From: Tetranychus cinnabarinus
Lineage: Eukaryota; Arthropoda; Arachnida; Trombidiformes; Tetranychidae
Assembly: GCA_022266195.1 (NCBI GenBank)
Contig: WHVY01000002.1
Coordinates: 5,533,001 to 5,597,000 of the forward strand
Direction: 5' to 3'
DNA length: 64,000 bases
A program made the translations under genes and the position numbers. Positions 21,737 to 33,395 of the stretch are shown piece by piece (the stretch's first letter is position 1; each line of letters opens with the position of its first letter). The notes under the pieces were generated by a model. The model worked only from the letters and a program-made list of their open reading frames with translations, was not told the DNA's origin and ran no database searches.

Positions 21737-23651
21737 ATGGATTCATTAGAAAGTGATGACCAACTAACAATAATTAATAGATCAACAGAACATCGTATTA
21801 GTAAAAAACTAATTCGTAGAATACCTTATTTTGATAAGATGCTGAGCCATGAATGTTTGGAATCAAAGGAAAACAAAGTTGAACTGGATTTTGATGAAAA
21901 GACTTTCAAAATGATTCTCGATTGGATTGAAATGGGTCTTATGTACATTAAGATGGATAACGTAATCAATCTGTGTACCATGGCTGATTATTTTGGAATC
22001 AACGATGATTTGGTAAAGGACTGTGTCACCTATTTTCATGAAAATTTTCGCATTTCAAATCTTCCAGTTATTATTCCTCAAGTGACTTCGACTTCTAAAT
22101 TGGTCAATTCGAGTGCTCTGAATGCTTTCATCTGTCGCCATTTTCTGAAAATTGTCAAGCCGGCCTTTTGGTGGGATTTTCCCTTCGAAACAATTGATTA
22201 CATGTGTAAGCTCGACCTGATGATTGATTCAGAGATTACAGTTTTCGATGCAACTATGGAATGGGTAATGAAATGGGATCATTACTCTAAAAAGTCACAT
22301 CTTAAAGTATTGCTAAATTCATTCCGATGGTGTCATATGGAATCTAAACATTTAACTAAAGTAAAGGAAAATGTGCTCATCAAATATGAAGGCTTTGAAC
22401 CAATATTATGCTCCCCTAGAGATGTTGATTGTGATTGTATTTTCAATCGAACTAAACAAGAGTATTTTATTGTCATTGAAAAGTTGATGGATACAGATTT
22501 GCGAATCAAGGTACTTGACAGTAATTTTCTGCCATTAGTTAATCAGGTTGTTCAATTAGACGCTTCAATGCCGATGAATGTCTTTCATGATGAACATATT
22601 TCTGATATTTCATTTGATTCTGGAAGGAAAATGGTTCGAGTTGATTGGAAGCAGAATAAATATCGTTTGCTGGATTCTGAAGCATATGTGTCGCATCATT
22701 CTGAAATTGCTAAATGCTTTGAGTCAAGATTTGTTCCGTAAGTATATCATTTTATTGTTTAATATTTCCAAAACTATACGATCTTTCATCTGTTTTGCAT
22801 TCATATATTAGTGTCTTTACGAAACAGTAGGTTATCGAATTCGAATTTCAATGACCTGAATAATCTCATTTCAGTTTTAAAAGATAAGAACATGTGTATT
22901 TTATGCCTTTGAATTGGCTAATAGTAATTGGTTTACAATCAAGTCAATATTTTTGCAATCAATACAATCGAAATGTATTTTGTGAAATATGGTCCAGCAA
23001 ATAACATCACGACTGTTGCTTATTTTGTAAAAGTATTGAAAATTATATTTAATCATTTTATAATTTTTTCATCCTTTCTTCTCCTATCCCTTTAGGACAC
23101 ATTACCAAGATACACAGAATCCCAGCAGTTGTGAGAACATTTACGGAAGTTCACTCCTCGAAGCTAATGGAAAGTTTGTTTTGCTGCGCATAGACGATGG
23201 ACTTGTTGCTTATTGGTCGGATCCGAAACCTGGAAACATTGAGTTTAAACTGTTTGAAGATGAAAACAATTTCATTTCTACTATTTTGGGCGAAAATATT
23301 TACATAATTACTGAAAACTCTGATTTCATGACATTCAAAATTGGTCGAGAAGGAGAGCTTGAAATTGATGACTTAAAAAAATTAGCTGAACAATTCAAGT
23401 TCGATGATTTTTTTATAGCTTCTAGTCAAGTTGGAAATGAAATTTTTTTGGTTGACAAGTTCACGAAAAACGTCTTTCGTTTCAGTTGGTTGTTTGAAGA
23501 ATGGGATCCTATCGGTCTTCTGATTAATTATGATTGTAGCCAAACTGGTGGACAAAAGGAGCTTAGTGAATTGTTAACATTCACCACAGCTTTTTTATCG
23601 ATAAAAGCTATCAGGCCTTGCTTAAAACGTAAACTTGATTCGATGAATTGA
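21737..23651 (+). CDS. BTB-BACK-kelch-like protein, array copy 9 (clade II)
   Basis: Exons are 21737-22737 and 23096-23651, with intron 22738-23095 (gtaagt...ttag), giving 518 residues, the same length as copy 7. It is the closest full-length relative of copy 7. The BTB reads ISKKLIRRIPYFDKMLSHEC and the BACK has LDLMIDSEITVFDATMEW. Cys-x-Cys is CDC, followed by FNRTKQEYFIVIEKL, HDEHISD and FDSGRKMVRVDWKQNKYR. Exon 2 has GSSLLEANGKFVLLR, NIYIITENSDFMTF and EIFLVDKFTKNVFRF. AATAAA lies at 23733-23738. The gene appears intact. Confidence 0.83.
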
Positions 23652-25295
23652 CGACAGTCATTATGCCACATCTTTTGAGCATCAAACTGCCTAAATTGTA
23701 CTGATAAACATGTTGAACACTAAAAAGATGCTAATAAAAATCGTGTCAATTTGATTATATTGTCCTAATTTTTGATTCCGTATAAAATTTCTCGTTTATT
23801 TCTTTTAGAATGCTTTGTCCATAATGAATTTAAATAGTTCACGCAATTTAAAGCTAAGTCAATCAATTAAGCTACACTTAAATTCCGTAATTGATTGATG
23901 ATTAGTCCATCTTATCGTTGACAATTCTTAGTCTTGTAAATGTTAAGCCATGATTTATTATTAGGACCACAGGAAGACGCAGTTGGACTGGATTCTGCTA
24001 AAAAAGTGCTGAATACTCAAGAGTGCTTTCAACAGCAACCAGCTTTTAAGCTATCCGCTCATTAACTATGGAATTTAGTCAAGTTAGTTTAATGGTGCAT
24101 AACATAATTTTATCATTTGGCAGAAACGAACTTTAAGCTTGAAAAATTGGTTATACTTGTTTTCACACCAATCCACGCCAAAAGATAAAAGCATAGAAAA
24201 TGAAATATCGACCAATTAAACAGTAATAAAGACAAAGAACTGAACAAAGAACATTCTGGTGGAAAATGATAATTCAATTTGTACAGTTCGAAATTCGTAT
24301 TAAAGCATTTAATAGTAATGAGTGACAGCGGGGAATGGTAAGGATTGGTGTGGATGTGGAAAAAAAGTAGGACTTAAAAGTGGGGAAATTTGCAATTATA
24401 ATAGATTCTCTTGAATATTGAAAACTGAAATTAATCTAAAAGTCCATAGCAATAAGATTCAACTTCATGCAACTATTTTTACTCATAACAGATACAAGGG
24501 TAGATCAAATGTCAAATTAATTTTTTTGAGTTGATCAATTTTGTAAATGCAATCTTCAGATTTAATGTAAAAATAGAAAAATATTTGTCGGTTAATTTGA
24601 GCCATAAATGGCGTCTCTGTGTCTAGTCTAACTGTCTAACTCCAAAAGTTTTGAATCATGTGTCATTTTCATCACCTCTTAAAATGTTTCTTGTTCTTGT
24701 TAAATAGTTCAACTTACAAGAAAAAGTAACATTAAAAATTCATAGGCAAAGAGACCGACTAACCAAAAAGAAGCTCAAAGTGAAAAAAACAATAACCCAC
24801 TGGAGGTACTTCGAAGACAAAGAACTCTTATTTGAACGACCGCGTTTTGAAGCACGTATGGTAATTGTATGACTCAATATAATCTTACTCAATTCGAATC
24901 AATTCGATCGATTCTTGGTCAATTCGCCTACAGAGCTGATCCAGAGCCAGTTACACAAATTGAGTTGGAGTGCAAGTGGATGATTAGTGATCGCTGATTG
25001 GTTCAAATGGATGGGTGTCAACTGATTTTACTTTTTGCATTCAATCTTGGGGCTACATAACTGTCTTCTAGTCTCTTTGGGTTGAGACCATTCAATGTTT
25101 TAATGAGTGAAATCGATTTAATCGATCTTAAAATCGAATAGGAATATCACTAATATTAAGAAAGATTGAGTAAAAACGGTCATTTCTAATTTAACTTTCA
25201 AACCTCAAGAAACAAGAAAAAAGTCGTCGGATTTCCTCTGGATGGTGTTTAAGTTTTTATCATTTTGTTTTTAATTTCAAACTTGTGTGTCAAAC
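23652..25295. repeat. Duplicated 3' flank of copy 9 and upstream region of copy 10
   Basis: About 23680-24681 is paralogous to 10620-11401, with about 195 bp present only here (about 23990-24185). From about 24850 the sequence resembles the upstream DNA of copies 1 and 11, including GCTGATTGGTTCAAATGG near 24991, about 300 bp before the copy 10 start. No gene is seen. Confidence 0.6.
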
Positions 25296-27623
25296 ATGGA
25301 TTCATTAGATACTGATGACCAACTAACGATAGTGAATCGGTCAACAGAATACAAGATTAGTAAGAAACTAATTTGTAAAGTGCCTTACTTTGAAAAGTTG
25401 TTAAGCTGTGGAATGCTTGGAATCAAAGGAAAACAAAGTTGTATTGGATTTTGATGAACAAGCTTTTAAATTGATTATGGACTGGGTTAGAAGTCATTAT
25501 ACTTTCATCTTGATCGAGATGAATCACGCAATTAGTTTGTACGAGTTGGCTGATTATTTGGGTCTGGATTGGATTTCAAAGGAGTGCATCACCTATTTCA
25601 ATGACAACTTTTCAATTGAAAATCTTCCCACTGTTATACCTAAAGTGACTGCAACATCTAAATGTATTAGGGTCTTCAATATATTTTTTACCTGGCCATG
25701 TTCCGGTATTGTTAGAAGTTTAATTTTTTTTGTAATAGATTCCTCGCACCTTCAAATCCTTAAAAATAGATTTTGAAGAAAATCCAAAAATGCGGCCAAT
25801 TTTGACACCAAATTAATCAACGATACCCAATTTTTAGGGAAAAAAAGTTTTCAATTCGAATAATTCCGCAACTTGACCATAGAAATTCATGAAATTCGTT
25901 TTCATACTCTCTCAATTATTGGAGAATCGAATAAAATTTAAGATAAATCAAAATTGCAATTCAAAAGAAAAATAGCTCAATTTTAATCGAAGAGGCGAAA
26001 GATTTTCATCAGAAAAAAAGATCGAATTTGTTAGAACTTGATTTTCCCATTATAAAATCTCCATAGAAAAAAGGGTGAAAATTGACTTAATTTGGTGTCA
26101 AAATTGGCCGCATTTTTGGATTTTCTTTATAATTCATTTTTAAGGTTTTGAAGATGCGAGGAATCTATTGCAAAAAAAATTAAACTTCTAACTATACCGG
26201 AACATGGCCAGGTAAAAAATATATTGAAGACCCTAATATAACCTCTGGTGCTCTTAACGCTTACATCTGTCGCTATTTCTCAAAGATAGTAAACACAACT
26301 GTGTGGCTGGAATATCCTATTGAAACGATTGAATACATTTGTGCTTTGGATCTGTTGGTTTATTCAGAGTATCAAGTTTTCATTGCAGTCCTGAAATGGG
26401 TGAATTACAAGGCTGATACAAGAAAAGCCCATCTTGAAAGATTATTAAAGTTAGTTCGATGGTGCCATTTGAACGAGCAAGACTTATCTAAAATAAAAGA
26501 AAATGAATTGTTTAAATCTTCAGGCTTTGAACCAATATTTTGTGCTCCTCGAAAGGTTAATTGCAATTGTAACTTCAATCGAGCCAAGCAAAGTTATTTC
26601 GTCATGATTGAGAAATTGAATAGTACAGTACCCAAGCAAGACCCAGTACCAAAGTATCAATCTCCGGTTACCTATGAAGATTTGCGAATCAATGTACTTG
26701 ACAATAACATGACACAACTGTTTAGTCAAGTCATCAAATATGATGGGTCAATTCCTCTAAAGCTTTTCCACGACGAACATGTTTCTGAAATTTTTTTCGA
26801 ATCCAAAAGCCATTCCCTACGAATAGGCTGGAATCAAAATAAATTTACGTGGGTTTCACGTGGTCATTATCCTCAATTGTTAAAAAGAATCACTGGAAAC
26901 TTTGAAGAGTAAGTAAAGATCTTATATGAAATCTTGGTACAAGTTTTTTCACTGATTCGTTTGTTAATATAATATCAACATTCATTTTGATATTATATGT
27001 TCAAACACTGTTATTGCATCAGTCTTATTAATTTTTTATTAACAAATATTTAATTCAACATTTTTCTTTTCTTTAGCGAAACTCATCTTATTGGAAATTT
27101 AGTGCCGGGAGAAAATTTTGAAGATGGTTCCATACTTTTAGAGGGCTCTGAAAATTTTATTATGATTTCCATCAAAAAGAGACGTTTACACTATTTCGTA
27201 AGGCCAACCTACGAAAATTATGCAAAATTTTTGAGCTTGCACGAATGCAAAGCAACTATTTTGAACGATAAGCTTTACTTGCTGTCGAATGCACTTGATT
27301 TATACGAGTTTGAAATTGACTTCAATAATAATGCGCTTAGACGAACTTGGAGCCATTGCTTATGGAATGATGAATTCAGATTCGAAAATTTGCTTTTAAC
27401 ATCGAATCCAGCTGGTGATAAAATTATTTGCATTGATAAATTAACAAAAAAATTCATTTGTTTCGACGTCAACACTAAAGTGAGTTCGAAGGGTCGTATG
27501 ATAACATATTCTTCTGCTGATGGCTATAAGGAATCCAACAGTCTGTTCACTTTTACTTCTACTTTTCTTCCGTTAAACACCATCAGAACTTGCTTAAACT
27601 CCAAATCCAACTCAGAGAATTAG
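25296..27623 (+). pseudogene. BTB-BACK-kelch-like pseudogene, copy 10 (clade I), element-disrupted
   Basis: The start reads MDSLDTDDQLTIVNRSTEYK. An extra base in the LSCGMECLE region (about 25405-25411) shifts the frame. A 570-bp inverted-repeat element then splits the BACK domain (25667-26236). After the element the frame resumes at TSGALNAYICRYF and runs to a normal donor at 26908. Intron 26909-27076 and exon 2 27077-27623 look intact. A 20-residue insertion rich in Pro (PKQDPVPKYQSPVTYE) precedes the DLRINVL strand, unique in the array. Removing the element with one TA restores TGTATAACCTCTGG, the family sequence. The gene is dead unless exon 2 is used elsewhere. Confidence 0.82.
25667..26236. 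mobile_element. 570-bp Tc1/mariner-type MITE inserted in copy 10 exon 1
   Basis: TTAGGGTCTTCAATATATTT begins the left end and its complement ends the right. The inverted arms extend about 150 bp each (25667-25816 and 26083-26236) with few mismatches. TA flanks both ends (25665-25666 and 26237-26238), the usual Tc1/mariner target. The arms' high similarity suggests a fairly recent insertion. No transposase frame is present; the interior is AT-rich. Confidence 0.85.
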
Positions 27624-29116
27624 TTATTTGACTAAAATTATTCATAAATTGAGTGCTTCATGAACCAACTAAAGTTTTAAAATTGGCTTAAATAATTATA
27701 ATAGTTATTTCTCTAAACTAAACTTATAACCTGATGTTTACTCATTTAACAAATAATGATTTAAACTTATCTTTTCCTTGTATTCAAATTAAATTTCAGT
27801 TATTCTAATTAAATCAATCGCTTTAATAGAATGTATATTTATTTATCATAAGAAACTTCTTCTATCATGACTGATCACGGTACAATCAATCCACAACCAA
27901 TACTCCAGTTTTTAGTGGAAAAACATTTTTAAAATGCGAAAGAAACTAAAAACTCAACTAAAATGAAACTCTGTAGCTGAACAAAATTAAGTAGAAGTTT
28001 CAACTATGAAAGCGATTTTATGATAAACTGTCGATCAGATAAATTTTAAATGCACAAATGACTTGAGTTTTTATGTCCCTAAAAGTATTGATTTAAAGAT
28101 GTCACTGATGATTTTGATTAGCTTGATTCACGTTATCGTTTCGTGTGTTTGGATAGCAAAATTTTTTGTTACTTTCTATTCAAACATAATTCTTTCGATT
28201 TTCACACATAGGTGTTATCGTGAATTGGGATCGAATCGCGCCGTTATGGTGTCATTTTTCAGCTCAATTGCAATTGCAGCTCAAAAGAAACTTTGTAAGC
28301 CAATTAGCAGTTAACTTTCTTTATTTTCCTTGTTAACTATTGTTGATTGCGTTTCTTAAAAACTAATCGTTGAGGCTAATTCACAAAGCTTGTTACTAAC
28401 AAGTTGTTAGTCTTTGCAAACATTTGAAACAAGGTTCATAGACTTTATGACTTTGTTAATGAGAAAAATGGTTTCTTGTTTGCTTAAGAAAACTGATTCT
28501 TTAATTAAATTGCAGTGAAGTTGCAAAGCAATGTTTCCCATCTAGTCATAAAGTCTCGTCTTATTGAAAAACAGCAATTACTTTAATCATTCAATTTAGT
28601 TTTAAACACAAAACTCTGAGTCCAGAGATTGGGCACATCATGTGGCATTGAAGTGATTAGATTTAGATTGGCCATCTCCATCTGAACCATCTTCGTCATT
28701 CAATGTGGTTTCATCAATTTAGGGAAATAACTTTGCTCTTTGAACATGACTTGAAATCATAATCGAATATAATGACTCGATGCTCTAGTCAATTCAATCG
28801 ATTTTTGGCCGAGTTGTTTACAGAGCTAATCCAGACGATGAACCAGTTAGCTGAGGAAATTAAGTTTGAGTGTTACTGTTTGACAGTAAAATATTAGTAT
28901 TCAATGATTGGCTCAAATGGAAGAGGTCAACTGATTCCATCTTTTGAGTCACTCCTAGAACTTAAAATTTTTTTATGTTGAATGAAGATTGAAAAATGGT
29001 CATTTCTTAACTTTATACCTAAAAAACAAACAAGTAGTCCGATACTAAATCTAAATACTGTATCCTCTTGATAGTGCAAAGTTTTATCCTTTTGTTTTTA
29101 TTTTGAAGTGTGTGTC
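27624..29116. other. Intergenic region upstream of copy 11
   Basis: The start resembles the 3' flanks of copies 1 and 11. A duplicated open frame occupies 28063-28314. About 28330-28740 is a duplicon shared with 440-960 and 38745-39005. TGATTGGCTCAAATGG lies near 28903, about 215 bp before the copy 11 start. Nothing else is recognised. Confidence 0.55.
28063..28314 (+). other. Duplicated open frame of unknown status (partner at 38523)
   Basis: The frame of 83 codons ends CYRELGSNRAVMVSFFSSIA then KKLCKPISS. The frame at 38523-38720 ends in the same way, with the same stop and a mix of silent and replacement changes. The N-terminal half is hydrophobic. Both lie roughly 800-1000 bp before an array gene, so they may simply be part of the upstream duplicon rather than a gene. 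I recognise no family. Confidence 0.3.
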
Positions 29117-30878
29117 ATGGATTCATTAGACCTGGATGACCAACTAACGATATTGAATCGTTCAACAGAATATCGTATTAGTAAAAAACTGATTCGTAAA
29201 GTGCCTTATTTTGAAAAGATGTTGAGCCATGAATGTTTGGAATCAAAGGAAAACAAAGTTGAATTGGATTTTGATAAGCAGACTTTGGAAATAATTCTGA
29301 ATTTAGTTAAAAGCGATTATACTGTTATTACGATTGAGATGAACTATGTAATTACTTTGTACGAGTTGGCTGATTATTTGGGTCTGGATTGGATTTCAAA
29401 AATGTGTATCACCTGTTTCAATGACAACTTTTCAACTAAAAATCTTTCCAGTGTTATACCGCAAGTGACTGCAACATCTGAATGTGTAAACTCTGGTGAT
29501 CTTAATGCTTTCATCTGTCGTTATTTCCTTAAAATAGCAAGCACAACTATTTGGTTTGGATATCCTTTTGAAACGATTGCATATATTTGTGCTTTGGATC
29601 TGATGATCTATTCAGAATATCAAGTATTCGATGCAATCATGAGATGGGTGAATTACAAGGTTGATTCTAGAAAGCGTTATCTTGAAAGATTATTAAAGTT
29701 AGTCCGATGGTGCCATTTGAACGAAAAAGACTTATCTAAAATAAAAGAAAATGAATTGTTTAAATCTTCAGGTTTTGCTTCAATATTTTGTTCTTCTCAG
29801 AAGGTTAATTGTGATTATACCTTCAATCGAGCCAAGCAAAACTTTTTCATCATGATTGAAAAATTTGAGAAGAGTACAGATCTGCGAATCAAAGTGCTTG
29901 ACAATAACTTGACACAACTGTTTAGTCAAGTCATTAAACATGATCCGTGTTTGCCTTCAGAGCTTTTCCATGATGAACACATTTCTGACCTTCTTTTCGA
30001 TACCAGAAGGAATTCCCTTCGAATAGACTGGAAACGTAAAAAATTTATGTGGTTTTGCCCTCCACAACCTTATACTCAATTGCTTAAAACAATCGATGGA
30101 AACATTGGACAGTAAGTAATCATTTTTACAATGAAAGTCTACATTGAAGTTTTTTACTGATCTCTCTATGCTATTAATTTCATATTTATTTTCATTTTAC
30201 CAACATTCATATTGGTATTTCTTAAACACTGTTATGAATTTAGTCAAATTCATTTTCTGTTATCAAACATTTAATTCAACTTATTTTCTTTTGTGCTTTA
30301 GTGGAACTCATCTTAGCGGGGATTTAGAGCCAGGAGAAAATATTGAAGACGGCTCTTTACTTTTAGAAGGAGCTGAAAATTTTGGCCTAATTTACATTCA
30401 AGCAGGTCGTTTGCACTATTTTTCAAGGCAACCCTACATAAACTATATAATGTTTCCGAGTCTAAACCATTGTAAAGCCACTATTTTGAACGATAAGATC
30501 TACTTGCTGACAAATAAACGCAAGTTATACGAGTTTAAAATTGAAGTTAATAATAAGGTGCTTAGACGGACTTGGAGCCATCGCTTATGGCATAATAAAT
30601 TCAGTTTTACGAATACCCTGTTAACATCAAATCCAGCTGGTGATAAAATTATTTTGGTTGATAAACTCACAAAAAAATTCATTTGTTTCGATGTGAACAC
30701 TAAAGTGAGTTCAAAGGGTTGTATGACAACTTATTCATCTGCAGATGACCAAAAGAATTCCAACAGTCTGTATACTTTGACTTCTACTTTTCTTCCGTTA
30801 AACACCATCAGAACTTGCTTAACTAAACTAAACTCCAAATCTAACTCCAGATCATTAATTTACTTAAATTATTCTTGA
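29117..30878 (+). CDS. BTB-BACK-kelch-like protein, array copy 11 (clade I)
   Basis: Exons are 29117-30111 and 30302-30878, with intron 30112-30301 (gtaagt...ttag), giving 523 residues. It is the nearest relative of copy 1, with long identical stretches around the donor (HDEHISDLLFDTRRNSLRID) and within the intron. The BTB has an extended loop (KSDYTVITIEMNYVITLYE) and ADYLGLDW in place of ADYFGMND. The usual Cys-x-Cys is changed to CDYTFNRAKQ. Exon 2 has IYLLTNKRKLYEF and KIILVDKLTKKFICFDV. The C-terminus is about 13 residues longer than in copy 1. The empty promoter site here shows what copy 1 looked like before its 608-bp insertion. Confidence 0.83.
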
Positions 30879-31746
30879 ACTGAGTAATTCTTCATCTTAC
30901 TAAAGCTTTAAAATTGGGTTAAATATTTATTTATTTATTTAAATTAAACTTAAATCTGAGGTTTTTCTGAGCATGTAGAGATCTGCAAAAGATTATCTCC
31001 TTTACTGAATTTCCTTCATATTGTATGCCTAATTCAAAAGACATGGCCAAACGGGAGCGTTTTCTGGCTCATTTTTATAATAAACTTACTTTTTTGTCGC
31101 CTTCTTTCAAAAAATAGCATTTGCAAAAAATTGACAATCGTCGATTCTGATGAGGCTTATCCCTTTTAGTGGAGTACACTAGAGTTCTGAGTCTAGTCTG
31201 CCCGGTATATTCCTGTTTGGCCAATTCTTTAAGCAAACAAACACTTTAAAAAACAAAAATATTTCAAAAAATTTCTCTATTCGACAGTTTTCAAGAAATT
31301 TGAGGACAAAGTTGAAACTTTGATAGTATTTTATTCAATCATGGAAGAATATTTTTTCATGAAAATTATTTTTACTGATGCAACTTTTAATGGTCAATCA
31401 GAAAATGCTTTTATTTTGAGAAATACATTTTTCTGTTACTGTTAAACACAGTAGTTAGATTTTCAGTTAAACTGACTGCTTTCTGTGTCCGTAAAAGTTA
31501 GAGAGCTGAAACTTATTATTTGTGGATAAAAATTGTAGGTACACATCAGCGGTTGAAAACTATTTTCAATTTATCAAGAATTCTCTTGATTTTGGCCATT
31601 GATCTAAAATCTTTGAGCCTCACTATTTCGAGAATGATAGCAACTATTATACAATCATCATTTTTTGACCATTCATTAGATTTCATCATGAGTTATTGTA
31701 TATTGATGATACTAGATCATTTAAGATGATGGAAAAATTGGTTATA

Positions 31747-32354
31747 ACCTATGGGCAGAAAGTTTGAGACAAATGTTTAATTGCTCGTATCTTTTTCAAA
31801 AATCTTCTTAACTTTTCACTTCAAACGGTCAAAGATTAAACAACTCTTGCTGTTTAATTTGATATATAATGACCTACTATACATAGCACCATTTGATTTA
31901 AATTTTATATTTTTGGCACCCTTATGCGGTGATTGAAGTTGAATTTTTAAATTTTAAATTTTTTCTGATTTGTTAGATTAAATTACTGTCGTCTTAGGCA
32001 TAATATCATGATCGAAATTAAAGATTTTGATAGGTCATATTGTGTTGCAAGCGTTAGCATGTTAAAAAAAGCTTTAAATATTATATAACCTCTGAATAAA
32101 TGGATCTTAAAGTTAATTGATTTTTTCCAATATTTTTTTCTTATGCAGAGAGGCAAGAAATCATTCAATTGTCGCAAGAGTTAATGATTAATTTAAAATG
32201 ATCAGAATGTTCGATGATCTTGAATTTCTGATTGTAGATGAACTGAACCTCCTTCTCAGTCTCCTGAAAGTTTCGGCGCTCTAGCTAATCGGATTATAAA
32301 GAAAAAGCTTTACAAGTGATTTGTATATTTGTCTCAAACTTTTTGCCCATAGGT
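31747..32354. mobile_element. 608-bp TA-flanked inverted-repeat element
   Basis: ACCTATGGGCAGAAAGTTTG starts a 28-bp terminal repeat at 31747-31774, matched in inverted orientation at 32327-32354 with one mismatch. TA stands immediately outside both ends (31745-31746 and 32355-32356). The interior has a 64-codon minus-strand frame at 31983-32177 with no transposase motif I can recognise. A non-autonomous Tc1/mariner-type element is the best call. Confidence 0.75.
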
Positions 32355-33227
32355 TAGCATTGTATTAATTTTGTTGCCAGATTTTATACTTGATTTATAA
32401 AAAGACCAAAGTTTTCATCCATAGTCCTTTTGGTTTAAAACATTGTTTGTTTTTCAATTAGCAAGCTTAAAAGTTTAAAGGATTGGCCAAACAGGTCAGA
32501 ACCAGTCTGCCCATTTGACTAATCCTGCTTAAAATATTGTTGGCTTACTAATTAGTTTTAGAAAGAAGATCAAGTTTACGACTTCACACCTAAAAGCTTA
32601 CAAAAGGTTAACTGAAAATTCAAAATGTTTGTAAACAAAACTCAAACTCACTGGTAAGTACATTTGAAGACTCAAGCAAAGCAATTCTTTCTCAGTCGGC
32701 ATCTATTGATAATTGACTTTTTGAGACAAAGTTCAGAACCAATAATCACTGATTGGTTAAAAATTAAAGCTCAATAGATGGAGATTTTGAAACTTGCTTC
32801 AACTTGCCTCATTAGGTACCTTATAAATCAATTATAATTCTCGTTAAAAAGTTGGGTTTATTTAAATCTTGTGAGTGACTCCGAGCAATAAGAAGCTGGT
32901 GTGAAAGTGGGAATTGAAAGTGTTGATTGATTGGCTTAAATAGTCGGGTACAGCATCGACTTGCAGATACAAATAACTTGAGTCTTTTTATTATGGCAAT
33001 TTGAAGACTGCAGTGAAGTGGCAGCAAATTTGAAACATTTAAATACATTGAAGGATTATATTACCTTTTAAAATCCTTTGCTCTTCTGTTTTGGCTCTTA
33101 AAGCTTTTGGCTATTTTGTGTTTAGCTTAGCTGTTCTGGTACTTGTTGGTCAATCGAAGGTACAACGAAGTCGTAAACATATTCCTTGTTCACTAAATGA
33201 AATGTTTTGTTTGACTTTAATGCATGA

Positions 33228-33382
33228 GATAAGTTATTCATTTATACAAGTAAAAATTTCTTGTTGAATTTAAATCCGATTTAAATGAACTGTTTCTTTT
33301 GTTTCTTTTGACTTTAGTATATTAAAAAATATGATAAGTTATTCATTTATGAAAGTTTAACAATTTCTTGTTGAATTTAAAT
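33228..33382 (+). repeat. Tandem duplication upstream of copy 12
   Basis: GATAAGTTATTCATTTAT at 33228 recurs at 33333. Each copy is followed by TTTCTTGTTGAATTTAAAT and preceded by TTTGACTTTA. The period is about 105 bp. It lies directly upstream of the copy 12 start and may duplicate its core promoter. Confidence 0.6.
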
Positions 33383-33395
33383 TTGTGCTTTAACT

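Larger units (their letters stand above)
30879..33395. other. Longest intergenic stretch, with mobile-element relics
   Basis: No gene is supported. It contains the TA-flanked element at 31747-32354. A shorter inverted pair (GGCCAAACGGGA at 31045-31056, TCCTGTTTGGCC at 31211-31222) has a third related copy near 32481. Two ATTGG promoter-like motifs lie near 32752 and 32930. About 33228-33275 is repeated in tandem at 33333-33382, immediately before copy 12. Confidence 0.55.

Noticed and set aside
31983..32177. A transposase remnant on the minus strand in the 608-bp element
   Set aside because: No DDE/D pattern or helix-turn-helix can be seen in 64 codons; left as non-coding element interior.
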